64,000 nt of DNA from SZAS-79 sp965279075 (lineage in GTDB: Bacteria > Pseudomonadota > Gammaproteobacteria > Burkholderiales > SG8-39). The stretch covers positions 186,001 through 250,000 of the forward strand of contig CBDIHI010000008.1 in NCBI GenBank assembly GCA_965279075.1, given 5' to 3'. Made by a program: the position numbers and the translations under genes. Below, one piece after another: positions 19,771 to 28,552 of the stretch. The notes under the pieces were generated by a model, which had not been told where the DNA came from, searched no databases, and saw only the letters and a list, made by a program, of their open reading frames with translations. The stretch's first letter is position 1; every line of letters starts with the position of its first letter.

Positions 19771-21834
19771 TCAGACCGCCTGCGTGTCGATATCACCTTT
19801 CAGGTGGGGATAGCGGACGTGGTCGACCAGTTCCTGCACGGACTTGGAGGGCTCGGGCGTCAGCAGGCTCACCACGATGATCGTGATGATCCCGATGGGC
19901 ACGCCGAACACGCCAGCCGAGATCGGCGCCATGTTGAACCACTGGTTCGCGGCTACCCCGCCGAAGAACGGATAGGTCATGACCATGTAGTACATGCAGA
20001 TCCCAAGGCCTGCGGCCATGCCGACGATCGCGCCCCACTTATTGGCACGCCGCCAGAACACGCCGAGAACGAGCGCAGGGAAGAAGGCTGAGGCCGCAAG
20101 CGAGAACGCCGCACCGACCAGGAACAGGATGTCCCCGGGCTTCAGCGAAGTCACGTAAGCGGCCGTCAGCGCCACGACCACCAGCAGCGCCTTCGACACC
20201 GAGACCCGGCGCGCCGTCGAAGCACTGGGGTCCAGCATCTTGTAGTACAGGTCATGCGACAGGGCGTTGGCAATGGTCAGCAGCAGGCCGTCCGCGGTCG
20301 ACAGCGCCGCAGCCAGACCGCCCGCTGCGACCAGTCCGGACACCACATAAGGCAGCCCCGCGATCTCAGGGGTGGCCAGCACGATGATGTCGCCGCCCAG
20401 CACGATCTCAGCGAGCTGCACTATGCCGTCCTTGTTGATGTCTACGATGGATAGCAGGGATGGATCGACCTTCGCCCAGTTCGCCGCCCAACGTGGCAAA
20501 TCGGCGAAGTTGCTGCCCACCAGGAAGTAGTAGACGTCGTACTTCGCGAGAACCGCCAGCGACGGCGCGGTGAAGTAAAGAAGGAAGATGAAGAACAGCG
20601 ACCAGAACACAGACTGGCGCGCCTGACGCACACTCGGCGTCGTGTAATAGCGCATAAGGATGTGCGGCAACGCAGCGGTCCCGAACATCATGCAGAACAC
20701 TATCCCGAGGAAGTTGTTGCGCGCAATGCTGCGGGCGTTCTCGTCCTTGCCGGGGAAAGGCTCGGCATGTGGCCGCGGAGGCGCCGCGCGGGCGGCCAAC
20801 CCCTTGTCCTTGTTCCACTGGGACTTGGCTGCTTCCGCGTCCTTGGGATAGCCTGCAAGTGCCTTCTCTGCGGCCTCGACTTTGTCAGCCGGCGCATTGT
20901 CGGCCTTGAGCTTGGCGACATTCCCCTCCAGGTCGGCCTTGCCCTTGGCATACGCACCGGCAGGATCCTTAAGGCCTGCATTGGCAGCATCGGCGCGCGC
21001 CTTGAAGATCCCGCGTACTTCGAGTTCCTTGGGATCGTTGGTCAGCTGCTTCTCCTTTTCGGTCACCTTCTGCAACACCTGCCCGTAGGCCAGCTGCGGG
21101 ATGGGGTTGCCCGTGTACTTCACGGACAACCAGACCACAGGAGTCAAGTAGGCGATGATCAGGATGATGTACTGCGCCACCTGGGTCCAAGTCACGGCAC
21201 GCATTCCGCCGAGGAAAGAGCACACAAGGATGCCGCCGAGGCCGACAAACACACCGACTCCGAACTCCAGGCCGGTGAACCGGCTCGTGATCAGCCCAAC
21301 GCCGTATATCTGCGCCACGACATACGTGAACGAGCACAGGATCGCTGCAAAGATGCCGACCGTACGAACGATATTGCCGCCGTAGCGCTCGCCCAGGAAG
21401 TCCGGAATCGTGAACTGGCCAAATTTGCGCAGGTATGGGGCCAGGAACAATGCGACAAGCACGTAGCCGCCGGTCCAGCCCATCACGAAGGCCAGGCCGT
21501 CGAAGCCCGACAGGTACAGCGTACCCGCCATGCCTATGAAGGAAGCAGCGCTCATCCAGTCAGCGCCGGTCGCCATGCCGTTGAAGAATGCAGGCACGCG
21601 CCGTCCGGCCACGTAATATTCGGCGGCGTCCACCGTACGGCTCATGATTCCGATGCCGGCATATAGCGCGATGGTGGCAAACAGGAAGCAGTAGCCGATC
21701 CACTGGCGCGTCATCCCCATCTGCTCGGCGATTGCAAGCAGTGCCAGGAAAATCAGGAATCCGCCTGTATAGAAGGTGTAGTACTTCTTGAGCTGCGCCT
21801 TAAAAGCCTTGTGACCCATCACGTCGGCATTCAT
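19771..21834 (-). CDS. Sodium:solute (SLC5) symporter, VC_2705/ActP-like, large subunit
   Basis: A 687-residue inner-membrane transporter of the sodium:solute symporter family, probably for acetate or another small monocarboxylate. It has the family core (EYYVAGRRVPAFFNGMATGA, then GFDGLAFVMGWTGGYVLV). It is longer than ActP because a hydrophilic, lysine/alanine-rich insertion of about 110 residues (near residues 250-365) sits between membrane helices and looks like a coiled coil. Its start overlaps the end of the DUF4212 gene by 4 bp. The neighbouring SLC5-type kinase and acs support monocarboxylate uptake, but the substrate is inferred from context. Confidence 0.88.
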   Translation of the reverse strand: MNADVMGHKAFKAQLKKYYTFYTGGFLIFLALLAIAEQMGMTRQWIGYCFLFATIALYAGIGIMSRTVDAAEYYVAGRRVPAFFNGMATGADWMSAASFIGMAGTLYLSGFDGLAFVMGWTGGYVLVALFLAPYLRKFGQFTIPDFLGERYGGNIVRTVGIFAAILCSFTYVVAQIYGVGLITSRFTGLEFGVGVFVGLGGILVCSFLGGMRAVTWTQVAQYIILIIAYLTPVVWLSVKYTGNPIPQLAYGQVLQKVTEKEKQLTNDPKELEVRGIFKARADAANAGLKDPAGAYAKGKADLEGNVAKLKADNAPADKVEAAEKALAGYPKDAEAAKSQWNKDKGLAARAAPPRPHAEPFPGKDENARSIARNNFLGIVFCMMFGTAALPHILMRYYTTPSVRQARQSVFWSLFFIFLLYFTAPSLAVLAKYDVYYFLVGSNFADLPRWAANWAKVDPSLLSIVDINKDGIVQLAEIVLGGDIIVLATPEIAGLPYVVSGLVAAGGLAAALSTADGLLLTIANALSHDLYYKMLDPSASTARRVSVSKALLVVVALTAAYVTSLKPGDILFLVGAAFSLAASAFFPALVLGVFWRRANKWGAIVGMAAGLGICMYYMVMTYPFFGGVAANQWFNMAPISAGVFGVPIGIITIIVVSLLTPEPSKSVQELVDHVRYPHLKGDIDTQAV

Positions 21835-22097
21835 TCGTCATCCCCCTCTTGCACGCCGTACTCGATATCGAGCTTGTTCATGTAGTGCTGGTAATACCAG
21901 ATGATCGCAACGTAGATCGCCAGCGACCCTTGCGCAGACATGTAGAAGCCGAGCGGGAAACCGAAAATTACTATGGAGTTCAGTTCGCGTGCATACCAGC
22001 CTTCGACGAACGTCACCACGAACCAGATGAACAGCAATATTGTCGTGACCACCAGGTTCCTGTGCCAGTACTCATGGTGCTTCTGGGTCAACTCCAT
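21831..22097 (-). CDS. DUF4212 small subunit of sodium:solute symporter
   Basis: An 88-residue membrane protein with two hydrophobic helices (about residues 15-35 and 45-68). The opening KHHEYWHRNLVVTTILLFIW is typical of DUF4212. This family is nearly always found just before a VC_2705-type symporter and is thought to be its small subunit. The start follows an AGGAGT ribosome site, and the stop overlaps the symporter start (ATGA), which supports a fixed stoichiometry. Its promoter should lie in the 22098-22316 gap shared with the divergent regulator gene. Confidence 0.9.
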   Translation of the reverse strand: MELTQKHHEYWHRNLVVTTILLFIWFVVTFVEGWYARELNSIVIFGFPLGFYMSAQGSLAIYVAIIWYYQHYMNKLDIEYGVQEGDDE

Positions 22098-22225
22098 AGG
22101 ACTCCTCCCTATTTGCCGGATCGAATAAGACTGTCTTGTTTTTATGCCCGCATGGACGGGCCTGTCCGGACGAAAGATATTTGCATACTCTTACGTGAGA
22201 CTTACGATGCGCAGGTTGCGATAGG

Positions 22226-22240
22226 TTGTGCATCGCACAA
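22226..22240. repeat. Inverted repeat in the divergent symporter/regulator gap
   Basis: TTGTGC-ATC-GCACAA is a perfect 6-bp inverted repeat with a 3-bp centre. It lies about midway between the divergent DUF4212 and response-regulator genes, so it could be an operator for either. I cannot assign a regulator. Confidence 0.45.
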
Positions 22241-22266
22241 TCTCTTAATAGCAAATCTTGGATGCC

Positions 22267-22288
22267 TCCCGCGCTGCACAACGCGGGA
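22267..22288. repeat. Hairpin upstream of the response regulator
   Basis: TCCCGCG and CGCGGGA flank an 8-base loop. The repeat ends just before an extended -10-like TGCTAGACT and about 28 bp before the regulator ATG. It may be an operator overlapping that promoter rather than an RNA terminator, since no T run follows. Confidence 0.4.
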
Positions 22289-22316
22289 TTTGCTAGACTT
22301 TCCCAAGGGGGAAGGA

Positions 22317-22991
22317 ATGCACATATTGCTCGCTGAGGATGATCCGAGCGTCGCCGAAGCCGTCGTCCGTGCGCTGAGAAAATCGGGCTACGCCGTCGAC
22401 CAGGTACGCGATGGCGTAGCGGCCGATGCCGCCTTGGAAGCGAACGAATTCGACCTGCTGATCCTCGACATCGGCCTTCCCAAGAAATCCGGCCTCGACG
22501 TCCTCAAGCGCCTGCGTTCGCGCAAGTCGGCCATTCCAGTCCTGATCCTGACCGCGCTCGACAGCGCAGCCGATTTGGTTGCCGGGTTGGATGCGGGCGC
22601 GGACGACTACCTGGCGAAGCCGTTCGAACTGGCAGTACTCGAAGCGCGCGTGCGTGCGTTGATGCGGCGCGGCATGGCTGGCGGCCCGCCGGTAATCAGC
22701 CACGGCCCCCTTACCTACGACCAGACCGGCCACGTGGCGCGGCTGAACGGCGAGCCGATCGAACTTTCCGCGCGCGAACTGGGACTCCTCGAGATCCTGC
22801 TCAGCCGTGCAGGTCGACTCGTCTCGAAGGACCAGCTGGTCAATCACCTGTGCGAATGGGGCGAGGAAGTCTCGGGCAACGCAATCGAAGTCTATGTGCA
22901 CCGCCTCAGGCGCAAGCTGGAGCCCGACGGCGTTCGCATTGCGACCGTGCGGGGGCTGGGCTACCGGCTGGAAAAGCACGAAATCGCCTGA
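22317..22991 (+). CDS. OmpR/PhoB-family response regulator
   Basis: A 224-residue two-component regulator. The receiver domain has the acidic pocket (AEDD near residue 7), the phospho-acceptor D51 in LLILDIGLPKKSG, a conserved T/A switch and the lysine in DDYLAKPF. The C-terminal winged helix (about residues 125-220) includes ELSARELGLLEILL and YVHRLRRKL. I chose the ATG at 22317 because it opens the receiver domain and has a GGGGGAAGGA ribosome site; the frame extends upstream but only into non-homologous sequence. The kinase encoded convergently at 23012 is its likely partner, and the symporter and acs are likely targets. Confidence 0.93.
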   Translation: MHILLAEDDPSVAEAVVRALRKSGYAVDQVRDGVAADAALEANEFDLLILDIGLPKKSGLDVLKRLRSRKSAIPVLILTALDSAADLVAGLDAGADDYLAKPFELAVLEARVRALMRRGMAGGPPVISHGPLTYDQTGHVARLNGEPIELSARELGLLEILLSRAGRLVSKDQLVNHLCEWGEEVSGNAIEVYVHRLRRKLEPDGVRIATVRGLGYRLEKHEIA

Positions 22992-23018
22992 TCCACCGCC
23001 CCACGGCCGGATCAGGCG
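22985..23018. repeat. Inverted repeat spanning both stop codons of the regulator/kinase pair
   Basis: CGCCTGATCC and GGATCAGGCG are perfect complements around a 14-base loop. The two convergent genes end inside its two arms, so each stop codon is part of the stem. There is no T tract. It may act as a weak bidirectional terminator or stabilise both mRNA ends. Confidence 0.6.
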
Positions 23019-25756
23019 GCAGGTCGGGCCGGCAGCGTGAAGGAAAAGCAGGCGCCCTGCCCGAACCTGCTCTCGACCCACATCCGGCCGCCGAAGTGCA
23101 TGACGATCTGCCGGCTGATGTGCAGGCCCAGGCCACTGCCTTGCGGCTTCTCCGCGGGTGAATCCCCGGCCTGGTAGAACTTGCTGAACACGGCCTCGTG
23201 GTCCTGCGCGCGGATGCCGCGCCCGTTGTCGCGGACGTCCACCCGCAGGGCGCCGCCCTTCTCCACCAGTGCTATGTCTATCCTGCCATCCTCCGCGTCG
23301 CAGAATTTTGCGGCGTTGGACAGCAGGTTGAGCATCACCTGAATCATCCGGTCAAGGTCCGCCGTCACCAAGGGGACGCGTTCCGGGAAGCGCGCCACGA
23401 CGCGGATACTCCTTTCCTTGAACAACTGGTCCATTGCGGCGAGGGTATCCGAGACGACCTCTTTCATGTCGACCCGCGATTCGACCCAATCGGCTTTGCC
23501 CGATTCGATCCTCGCCAGGTCGAGTACCTGGTTGATGAGGCGGGTCAAACGCTCGGCCTCCTTGGTGATGATGCCCAGGAACCTCCTGCGCTGGTCGATC
23601 GCAAGGTCGGGCTCGTCGAGCAGGATCTCGGTAAAAGCCCGGATCGAGGTCAGCGGCGTGCGCAGTTCGTGGGTCACGGTGGACACGAACTCGTTCTTAA
23701 GCGTGTCGAGTTCCTTCAGCCGCTCGTTCGCCTGCATCAGTTCGGCCGTGGCGGCCTCGAGTTCGCGCGACTTCTGTTCGAGCCTGTGGCTGTAGACAAC
23801 CACCTGCGAAGCCTCGTCGAGGATCTCCCTCACCTCGTCCAAGGTGGGCGCTACCTCGGTGACCACCGAGGCCACCATCACCCGCGCGGAAGCCGCGCCG
23901 ATGGCGCCGCCGAGTTGCACCTCCACGAAATGCACCAGTTCGGCGTCGGCAATGAGGGGATCTGCCGGCCAGCGCAATCCCTTGGCCGCCGCGTACTCGC
24001 CGAACGCGCTATCCGCCGGCCCGGTGCCGAGGAAGCGGGCCAGGAGGTTGTAAAGGTCCGTGACTGATGCCGTGCCTCGCCAGAATCGCGCGCCCCCACC
24101 CTCCCGGGTCTGCCTGAACACGTCCACGAACAGGACCGCCTGCCGGTGCTCGTCGGCGCTTGGCGAGCGCAGCAGTGACACGCCTACGAATGCACCGATG
24201 TTGGCGACCATGCTCCAGATCATCGCGTGCGTTATCTGGTCGAGGCCCGAGAGGCCGAACAACTGCTGCGGCCGGAGCAGTGCGATCCCGAACGGCCCGA
24301 GTTCGAGCAACCCGATCGGCACCCAACCCGAGCGCGCGATGGCGGGAAGCAGGAGCGTATAGGACCAGACCGCGAAACCTGCGACCAGCCCCCCAAGCGC
24401 GCCGAGTCGAGTGCCTCCCTTCCAGAATATGCCCCCGAGGACCACCGGCGCGAACTGCGCGACCGCGGCGAACGAGATCAGGCCGATCGAGACGAGCGCG
24501 TAGGCTTCGCCCGCGAGCTTGAAGTAGAGGTAGCCCAGCAGGAGGATCAGGACGATCGCGCCACGGCGGATGGTCAACAACAGACCGGTGAGGTCGCGGC
24601 GCTCGTTCAGGCGCAGCCCGCGCATCCGCAGCAGCACGGGCATGACGAGGTCGTTGCAGACCATGGTCGAGAGGGCGATCGTTTCCACGATGACCATGCC
24701 GGTCGCCGCAGACAGGCCGCCCACGAAAACGAACAACGCGAGGAACTCCTGCTTCTCCGCCATCGGCAGCGTGAGTACGAAAGTGTCGGCGTCCACGCTT
24801 CCGTCCGGGAACCTCAACAGCCCGCCGAACGCGATCGGAAGCACGAAGACGTTGATCGCGAGCATGTAAAGCGGGAACAGCCAGATCGCCTTGTTAAGGT
24901 GCTTTTCGTCCACGTTCTCTATCACAGTCATCTGGAACTGCCGGGGCAGGAACATGATGGCCATCATCGACAGGATCGTGAGCCAGGCCCAGCTCGCGTA
25001 GCCGCCGGCCACGCCGTCGAAGGGCGTCATCATCGCGCGCAGCTTGGGCTCGGCCGCTGCGCGCGCGAACAGGTCCCCGAAGCCGTCATAGATTCCGAAC
25101 GTGACGAAAACACCCACTGCCACGAACGCCAGCAGCTTGACCATGGACTCGAACGCGATTGCAGCCACCAGTCCCGGATGATGCTCGGTGGCGTCAAGGT
25201 GGCGGGTGCCGAACGCGATGGTGAATGCGGCGAGAATCAGCGCCACCCATAGTGCCGTATCCCCGCGCACCGCGACGGCGCCGATCACGTCGGGCATGAT
25301 GATCTCCGGGTACTGCACGAGGATCGTGACGCTGCTGGATACTGCCTTCAGTTGCAGCGAGATGTACGGCAGGATGCCGATCACCGCGATCACCGTCACG
25401 ATTCCACCCAGCATCGCACTCTTGCCGTAGCGGGATGCGACGAAGTCAGCAAGCGACGTGATGCGATTCTCCTTGGATATCCGCAGGATCTTTCGCATCA
25501 CCACCCACCAGAGCCCTATCATCAGCGTCGGCCCGATATACGTCGGCAGGAATCCGACCCCGTCGCTGGCCGCGCGGCCGACGCTGCCGTAGAAGGTCCA
25601 GGCCGTGGCGTACACCGCGAGCGAAAGGCTGTAGATGTAGGGGCTCGAGATTACCGAGCGGCCGGCATCCGCCCTCTGGTCCGCGTAATACGCGATCGCG
25701 AACAGCAGGCCAAGATAGGCGAAGGACGTAAGGATGATGACGGTGCCGTTCAGCAT
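23012..25756 (-). CDS. SLC5-STAC-type sensor histidine kinase (CrbS/CbrA-like)
   Basis: A 914-residue kinase. Its N-terminal half is a sodium:solute-symporter domain with about 12-13 membrane helices. A STAC-like linker domain follows (about residues 545-650), then a short coiled coil, a HisKA domain with H696 in TVTHELRTPLTS, and an ATPase domain with N, G1 (DNGRGI) and G2 (GSGLGL) boxes. Related CrbS kinases control acetyl-CoA synthetase genes. Here a symporter, an OmpR-type regulator and acs lie in the same neighbourhood, which supports monocarboxylate sensing. The regulator type differs from the LuxR-type CrbR, so signalling may be wired differently. It starts 25 bp after the small DUF3311-like gene on the same strand. 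Confidence 0.9.
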   Translation of the reverse strand: MLNGTVIILTSFAYLGLLFAIAYYADQRADAGRSVISSPYIYSLSLAVYATAWTFYGSVGRAASDGVGFLPTYIGPTLMIGLWWVVMRKILRISKENRITSLADFVASRYGKSAMLGGIVTVIAVIGILPYISLQLKAVSSSVTILVQYPEIIMPDVIGAVAVRGDTALWVALILAAFTIAFGTRHLDATEHHPGLVAAIAFESMVKLLAFVAVGVFVTFGIYDGFGDLFARAAAEPKLRAMMTPFDGVAGGYASWAWLTILSMMAIMFLPRQFQMTVIENVDEKHLNKAIWLFPLYMLAINVFVLPIAFGGLLRFPDGSVDADTFVLTLPMAEKQEFLALFVFVGGLSAATGMVIVETIALSTMVCNDLVMPVLLRMRGLRLNERRDLTGLLLTIRRGAIVLILLLGYLYFKLAGEAYALVSIGLISFAAVAQFAPVVLGGIFWKGGTRLGALGGLVAGFAVWSYTLLLPAIARSGWVPIGLLELGPFGIALLRPQQLFGLSGLDQITHAMIWSMVANIGAFVGVSLLRSPSADEHRQAVLFVDVFRQTREGGGARFWRGTASVTDLYNLLARFLGTGPADSAFGEYAAAKGLRWPADPLIADAELVHFVEVQLGGAIGAASARVMVASVVTEVAPTLDEVREILDEASQVVVYSHRLEQKSRELEAATAELMQANERLKELDTLKNEFVSTVTHELRTPLTSIRAFTEILLDEPDLAIDQRRRFLGIITKEAERLTRLINQVLDLARIESGKADWVESRVDMKEVVSDTLAAMDQLFKERSIRVVARFPERVPLVTADLDRMIQVMLNLLSNAAKFCDAEDGRIDIALVEKGGALRVDVRDNGRGIRAQDHEAVFSKFYQAGDSPAEKPQGSGLGLHISRQIVMHFGGRMWVESRFGQGACFSFTLPARPAA

Positions 25757-25781
25757 GGAGTGCCTTTGCGTGCGGTGATCG

Positions 25782-25982
25782 CTACTCGTCGTCCCGGTCC
25801 GCCACCAGGGCCATCAGTACTATAAGCACGGCCCACGCAATGAATATGTACGCGTAAAGAAGCGGCACGCCGAACAGCGTGCCCGCGACATTGAACAGCG
25901 CCAGCACAGGGAAATTGAACAACAGCGCACCGAGCATGCACAGCGCGACCAGTCGCTGGCCTTTTCGTTCAGGATGGTTCAT
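25782..25982 (-). CDS. Small DUF3311-like membrane protein
   Basis: A 66-residue protein with a charged start (MNHPERKGQR) and two hydrophobic helices (LVALCMLGALLFNFPVLALF and LLYAYIFIAWAVLIVLMALV). It resembles the small membrane proteins encoded just before SLC5-type kinases and symporters. It lies directly upstream of the kinase gene on the same strand and may be an accessory subunit of the sensor domain, by analogy with DUF4212 and its symporter. The family name is a likeness, not a firm call. Confidence 0.7.
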   Translation of the reverse strand: MNHPERKGQRLVALCMLGALLFNFPVLALFNVAGTLFGVPLLYAYIFIAWAVLIVLMALVADRDDE

Positions 25983-26004
25983 CGCTTCTTACCCGGCCCC
26001 GGAT

Positions 26005-26646
26005 TCACTGTGCGGCCCCGAGCCATTGCCCCGCTGCGGCAGTGCCGAGCACTTGGGCGTACGAGTGCACACCCTGTCCTCGCGCACGCGCCAGCAGGAC
26101 CTGGAACAGGCGTGCCGTAGCGTAAGCGTCGGCAAGCGCTTCGTGCCGGCCGGTGCTGTCGATCCCGAACGTACCAAGCCAGTCGTCGAGGGCCTTGCAG
26201 CGCCGCGAGTGTTCCGGATAAAGGGCGGGCGCCAGGGCCGCAAGGTCGAGCCACCGGTTTCCCGCCCGCAGGCCTGCGGCCTTGGAGGCCCTCGCGAGAA
26301 GTGCCCGGTCAAAGGGCGCGTGGAAAGCAACCAGGGGCGCGTCCCCGGCATAGGCGGCGAACCGCTGCATCGCCTTGGCCCCATCGACCCCCCCGAGTTG
26401 TTCGCTGCCGGAAATGCCGTGGACCAGTATGTCGGAAGCTTCGCTCGGGATTGCCTGGCGCAGGACGACGGAGAATTCGGAACCGAGATCGATCCTCCCT
26501 TCACGCAGCGCCACCGCGCCGATGGAGAGCAGGCGATCGCGTCCCGGATCGAGCCCGGAAGACTCGCAATCCAGCACCACCCAGCGCGTGCCCAAGGCCG
26601 ACCCTTCGGCCGGAAGACGCAGAAATCGTCGCAGCCAGCCGCGCAT
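26005..26646 (-). CDS. DnaQ-family 3'-5' exonuclease (DEDDh)
   Basis: A 213-residue exonuclease-like protein. The DEDDh residues are visible: D and E in VVLDCESSGLDPGRDRLLSI (about residue 26), D in AFHAPFDRALL, and H/D in GRHEALADAYATARLF near the C-terminus. That makes an active nuclease plausible. It is shorter than polymerase III epsilon and lacks the C-terminal polymerase-binding tail. It starts directly after the DUF294 stop and sits between that gene and the kinase, so it belongs to the acs operon region. Whether it has a role in carbon metabolism or is just a neighbour is unknown. Confidence 0.85.
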   Translation of the reverse strand: MRGWLRRFLRLPAEGSALGTRWVVLDCESSGLDPGRDRLLSIGAVALREGRIDLGSEFSVVLRQAIPSEASDILVHGISGSEQLGGVDGAKAMQRFAAYAGDAPLVAFHAPFDRALLARASKAAGLRAGNRWLDLAALAPALYPEHSRRCKALDDWLGTFGIDSTGRHEALADAYATARLFQVLLARARGQGVHSYAQVLGTAAAGQWLGAAQ

Positions 26647-28536
26647 CTACAAACCGTAATCCAGCCTTAGGCGATCCTGGAGCTTGGAGCCCTGGCGAAA
26701 GGATTCCCGCAGTACGCGGCGGTCGAGCTCATTCAGTGACGCAGGCGCGACCCGGTTCTCGAAGCCGGTCCGCGGCCGCCCTGCCAGGTACTGATGCTTC
26801 ACGCGCAGCGCCTGGATGAATTGGAATGCCGCGGTCGCCGCGCCAGCTTCGTCCTGGGGCAAGGCGCCCGCACGGCCGGCGCCAGACAGCCGCTCGGACG
26901 TGTTGGTATGCGCCTGGCCATGTGCGAGGGCAAGCAGGCGCGCGGCGTCCACGAACGGGCGCACGCCGAGCTTCTTGAGATCGATGGTGCCCCCGAACTC
27001 GGCGGAGTCGTCGGTTACGAAATCGCGCAGCATCCCTATCGGCGGGCGGGATTGGAGGGCGTTCTCCGCCATGGCACGCAGGAATGCCCTGTTGGCGGCG
27101 GCCTCCCTGAGCACCCATTGCCTCAACTCGCCCGCCAGGCTGGCCTCCCCCGTGACCGCCCTGAAGTCGAAAAAAATGGCGGCGTTAAGCAGCGCCTTGG
27201 GCTCCGGGGAGCGCATCCAGCCCGCGAAGGCGCCGCGCCATTCGGTCAAGGTCAGGCACCACTTCGGGTTGCGCGCCATGATCTCGCCCTCGCACAGCGG
27301 GTAGCCGCAAGCGTCGAGCGCGCGGTTGACCTCGTCGGCGAACGCCAGCCAAGCCTGCCGGTCCGTTTCTCCGGCCACCGTATCATCCAGGATCAGCGCA
27401 TTGTCCTGGTCGGTCGCAAGCGTCTGTTCGGAACGGCCCTCGCTGCCGAGCGCCAACCAGCACCATCCCGCGCGCATCGAGTGCCTCTCGCTGGCCAGGC
27501 GCACCAGCCGTTCGGCAAGGAGGTCGTTCAGCGCGCTGATCACGCTGGTCAGGTGCCCCGCATCGAGGCCCTGGGCCAGGAGGTTGCGCACCAGGTCCCG
27601 AATGGCGGCGGCCGCATCGCGCAACTCGTCCAGGCTGCGACCACCCCGGATCCGGTGCGCGATGCGCTGCATCGAGACGCGTTGCAGGACGAAGAGGTCG
27701 CGTTCCGACACCACGCCTGCCAGCCGGCCGTCCCGCACCACCACCACATGGCGGATACCGTGCCTGGTCATTGCGAGCGCTCCCTCCAGCAGGGGCGCCT
27801 CGGCTGGAAGCGTCACCGGACGCGGCGTCATCGCGGCGCTGATCGGCGATGACAGCGGCAGGCCTTCAAGCGCGACCCTCGACAGGGCATCCGGCTGCGT
27901 GAAAATACCGACCGGCACCCCGCTGGCGTCGACAACGACCATGGACCCGACCCGCTGGTCCCGCATCGTCGCCAGGACCTCGCCGACGCAAACCTCGGCC
28001 CGGCAGGAAACGGGAGGCCTTAGCAGCAGGCTGCCGAGCGGCTCGAGCATCCCCTGGGTTTCGGCGAGGCTTTCGGTCGCCAGCGCGCGCATCGCCTTGT
28101 GCGACTGGTCGATGAGGCTGGCCAGGTACCCGGTGCAGAACTTCTGGAAATGCGGGCTGCGCTCGAGCACCTGGTGAAATACCTGCGCGTCGAGCTCGTA
28201 GATGAAGCTGTCCTCCACCGTGCAATAGATGTACTGCGTTGCGCGCCGGCCGATCAGGGCACCGATGGGAAAACACTCCCCGGCACCGCGAACCGCATCC
28301 ACCGCGCCCGGCGACCCGGCGGGCGTCGCGATGGCGCTGCCCTGGACGGCGCCCTTCTTTACGATATAGAGGCGGGCAACGACCCCGCTGCCGGGCCCCA
28401 CGACCTCGGTGCCATCCGGGTAATACGCGACCTGGAGCCCCGACACGAGCAAGTCGAGCGCACCTTCCTCCATGCGGTCGAACGGCGGATGCGCCCTCAG
28501 CTCCGCCGCCGTCGCCCGCGCCAACTGGCCGGCCAT
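26647..28536 (-). CDS. cNMP-binding/CBS/DUF294 nucleotidyltransferase-like protein
   Basis: A 629-residue cytoplasmic protein with three parts. An N-terminal cyclic-nucleotide-binding fold spans about residues 15-130, a pair of CBS domains spans about 165-290 (with DASGVPVGIFTQPDAL and VRDGRLAGVVSERDLFVLQR), and a DUF294 nucleotidyltransferase-like domain follows (LALGSEGRSEQTLATDQDNALI). This set is often encoded beside acetate or C4-dicarboxylate genes and is thought to sense nucleotides, possibly by modifying a protein. Here it lies between acs and the exonuclease gene, 16 bp after acs. The G-S and D-x-D signature of nucleotidyltransferases is present, so catalysis is possible, but the target is unknown. 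Confidence 0.88.
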   Translation of the reverse strand: MAGQLARATAAELRAHPPFDRMEEGALDLLVSGLQVAYYPDGTEVVGPGSGVVARLYIVKKGAVQGSAIATPAGSPGAVDAVRGAGECFPIGALIGRRATQYIYCTVEDSFIYELDAQVFHQVLERSPHFQKFCTGYLASLIDQSHKAMRALATESLAETQGMLEPLGSLLLRPPVSCRAEVCVGEVLATMRDQRVGSMVVVDASGVPVGIFTQPDALSRVALEGLPLSSPISAAMTPRPVTLPAEAPLLEGALAMTRHGIRHVVVVRDGRLAGVVSERDLFVLQRVSMQRIAHRIRGGRSLDELRDAAAAIRDLVRNLLAQGLDAGHLTSVISALNDLLAERLVRLASERHSMRAGWCWLALGSEGRSEQTLATDQDNALILDDTVAGETDRQAWLAFADEVNRALDACGYPLCEGEIMARNPKWCLTLTEWRGAFAGWMRSPEPKALLNAAIFFDFRAVTGEASLAGELRQWVLREAAANRAFLRAMAENALQSRPPIGMLRDFVTDDSAEFGGTIDLKKLGVRPFVDAARLLALAHGQAHTNTSERLSGAGRAGALPQDEAGAATAAFQFIQALRVKHQYLAGRPRTGFENRVAPASLNELDRRVLRESFRQGSKLQDRLRLDYGL

Positions 28537-28552
28537 GGTCGGCTTCCCAGGC

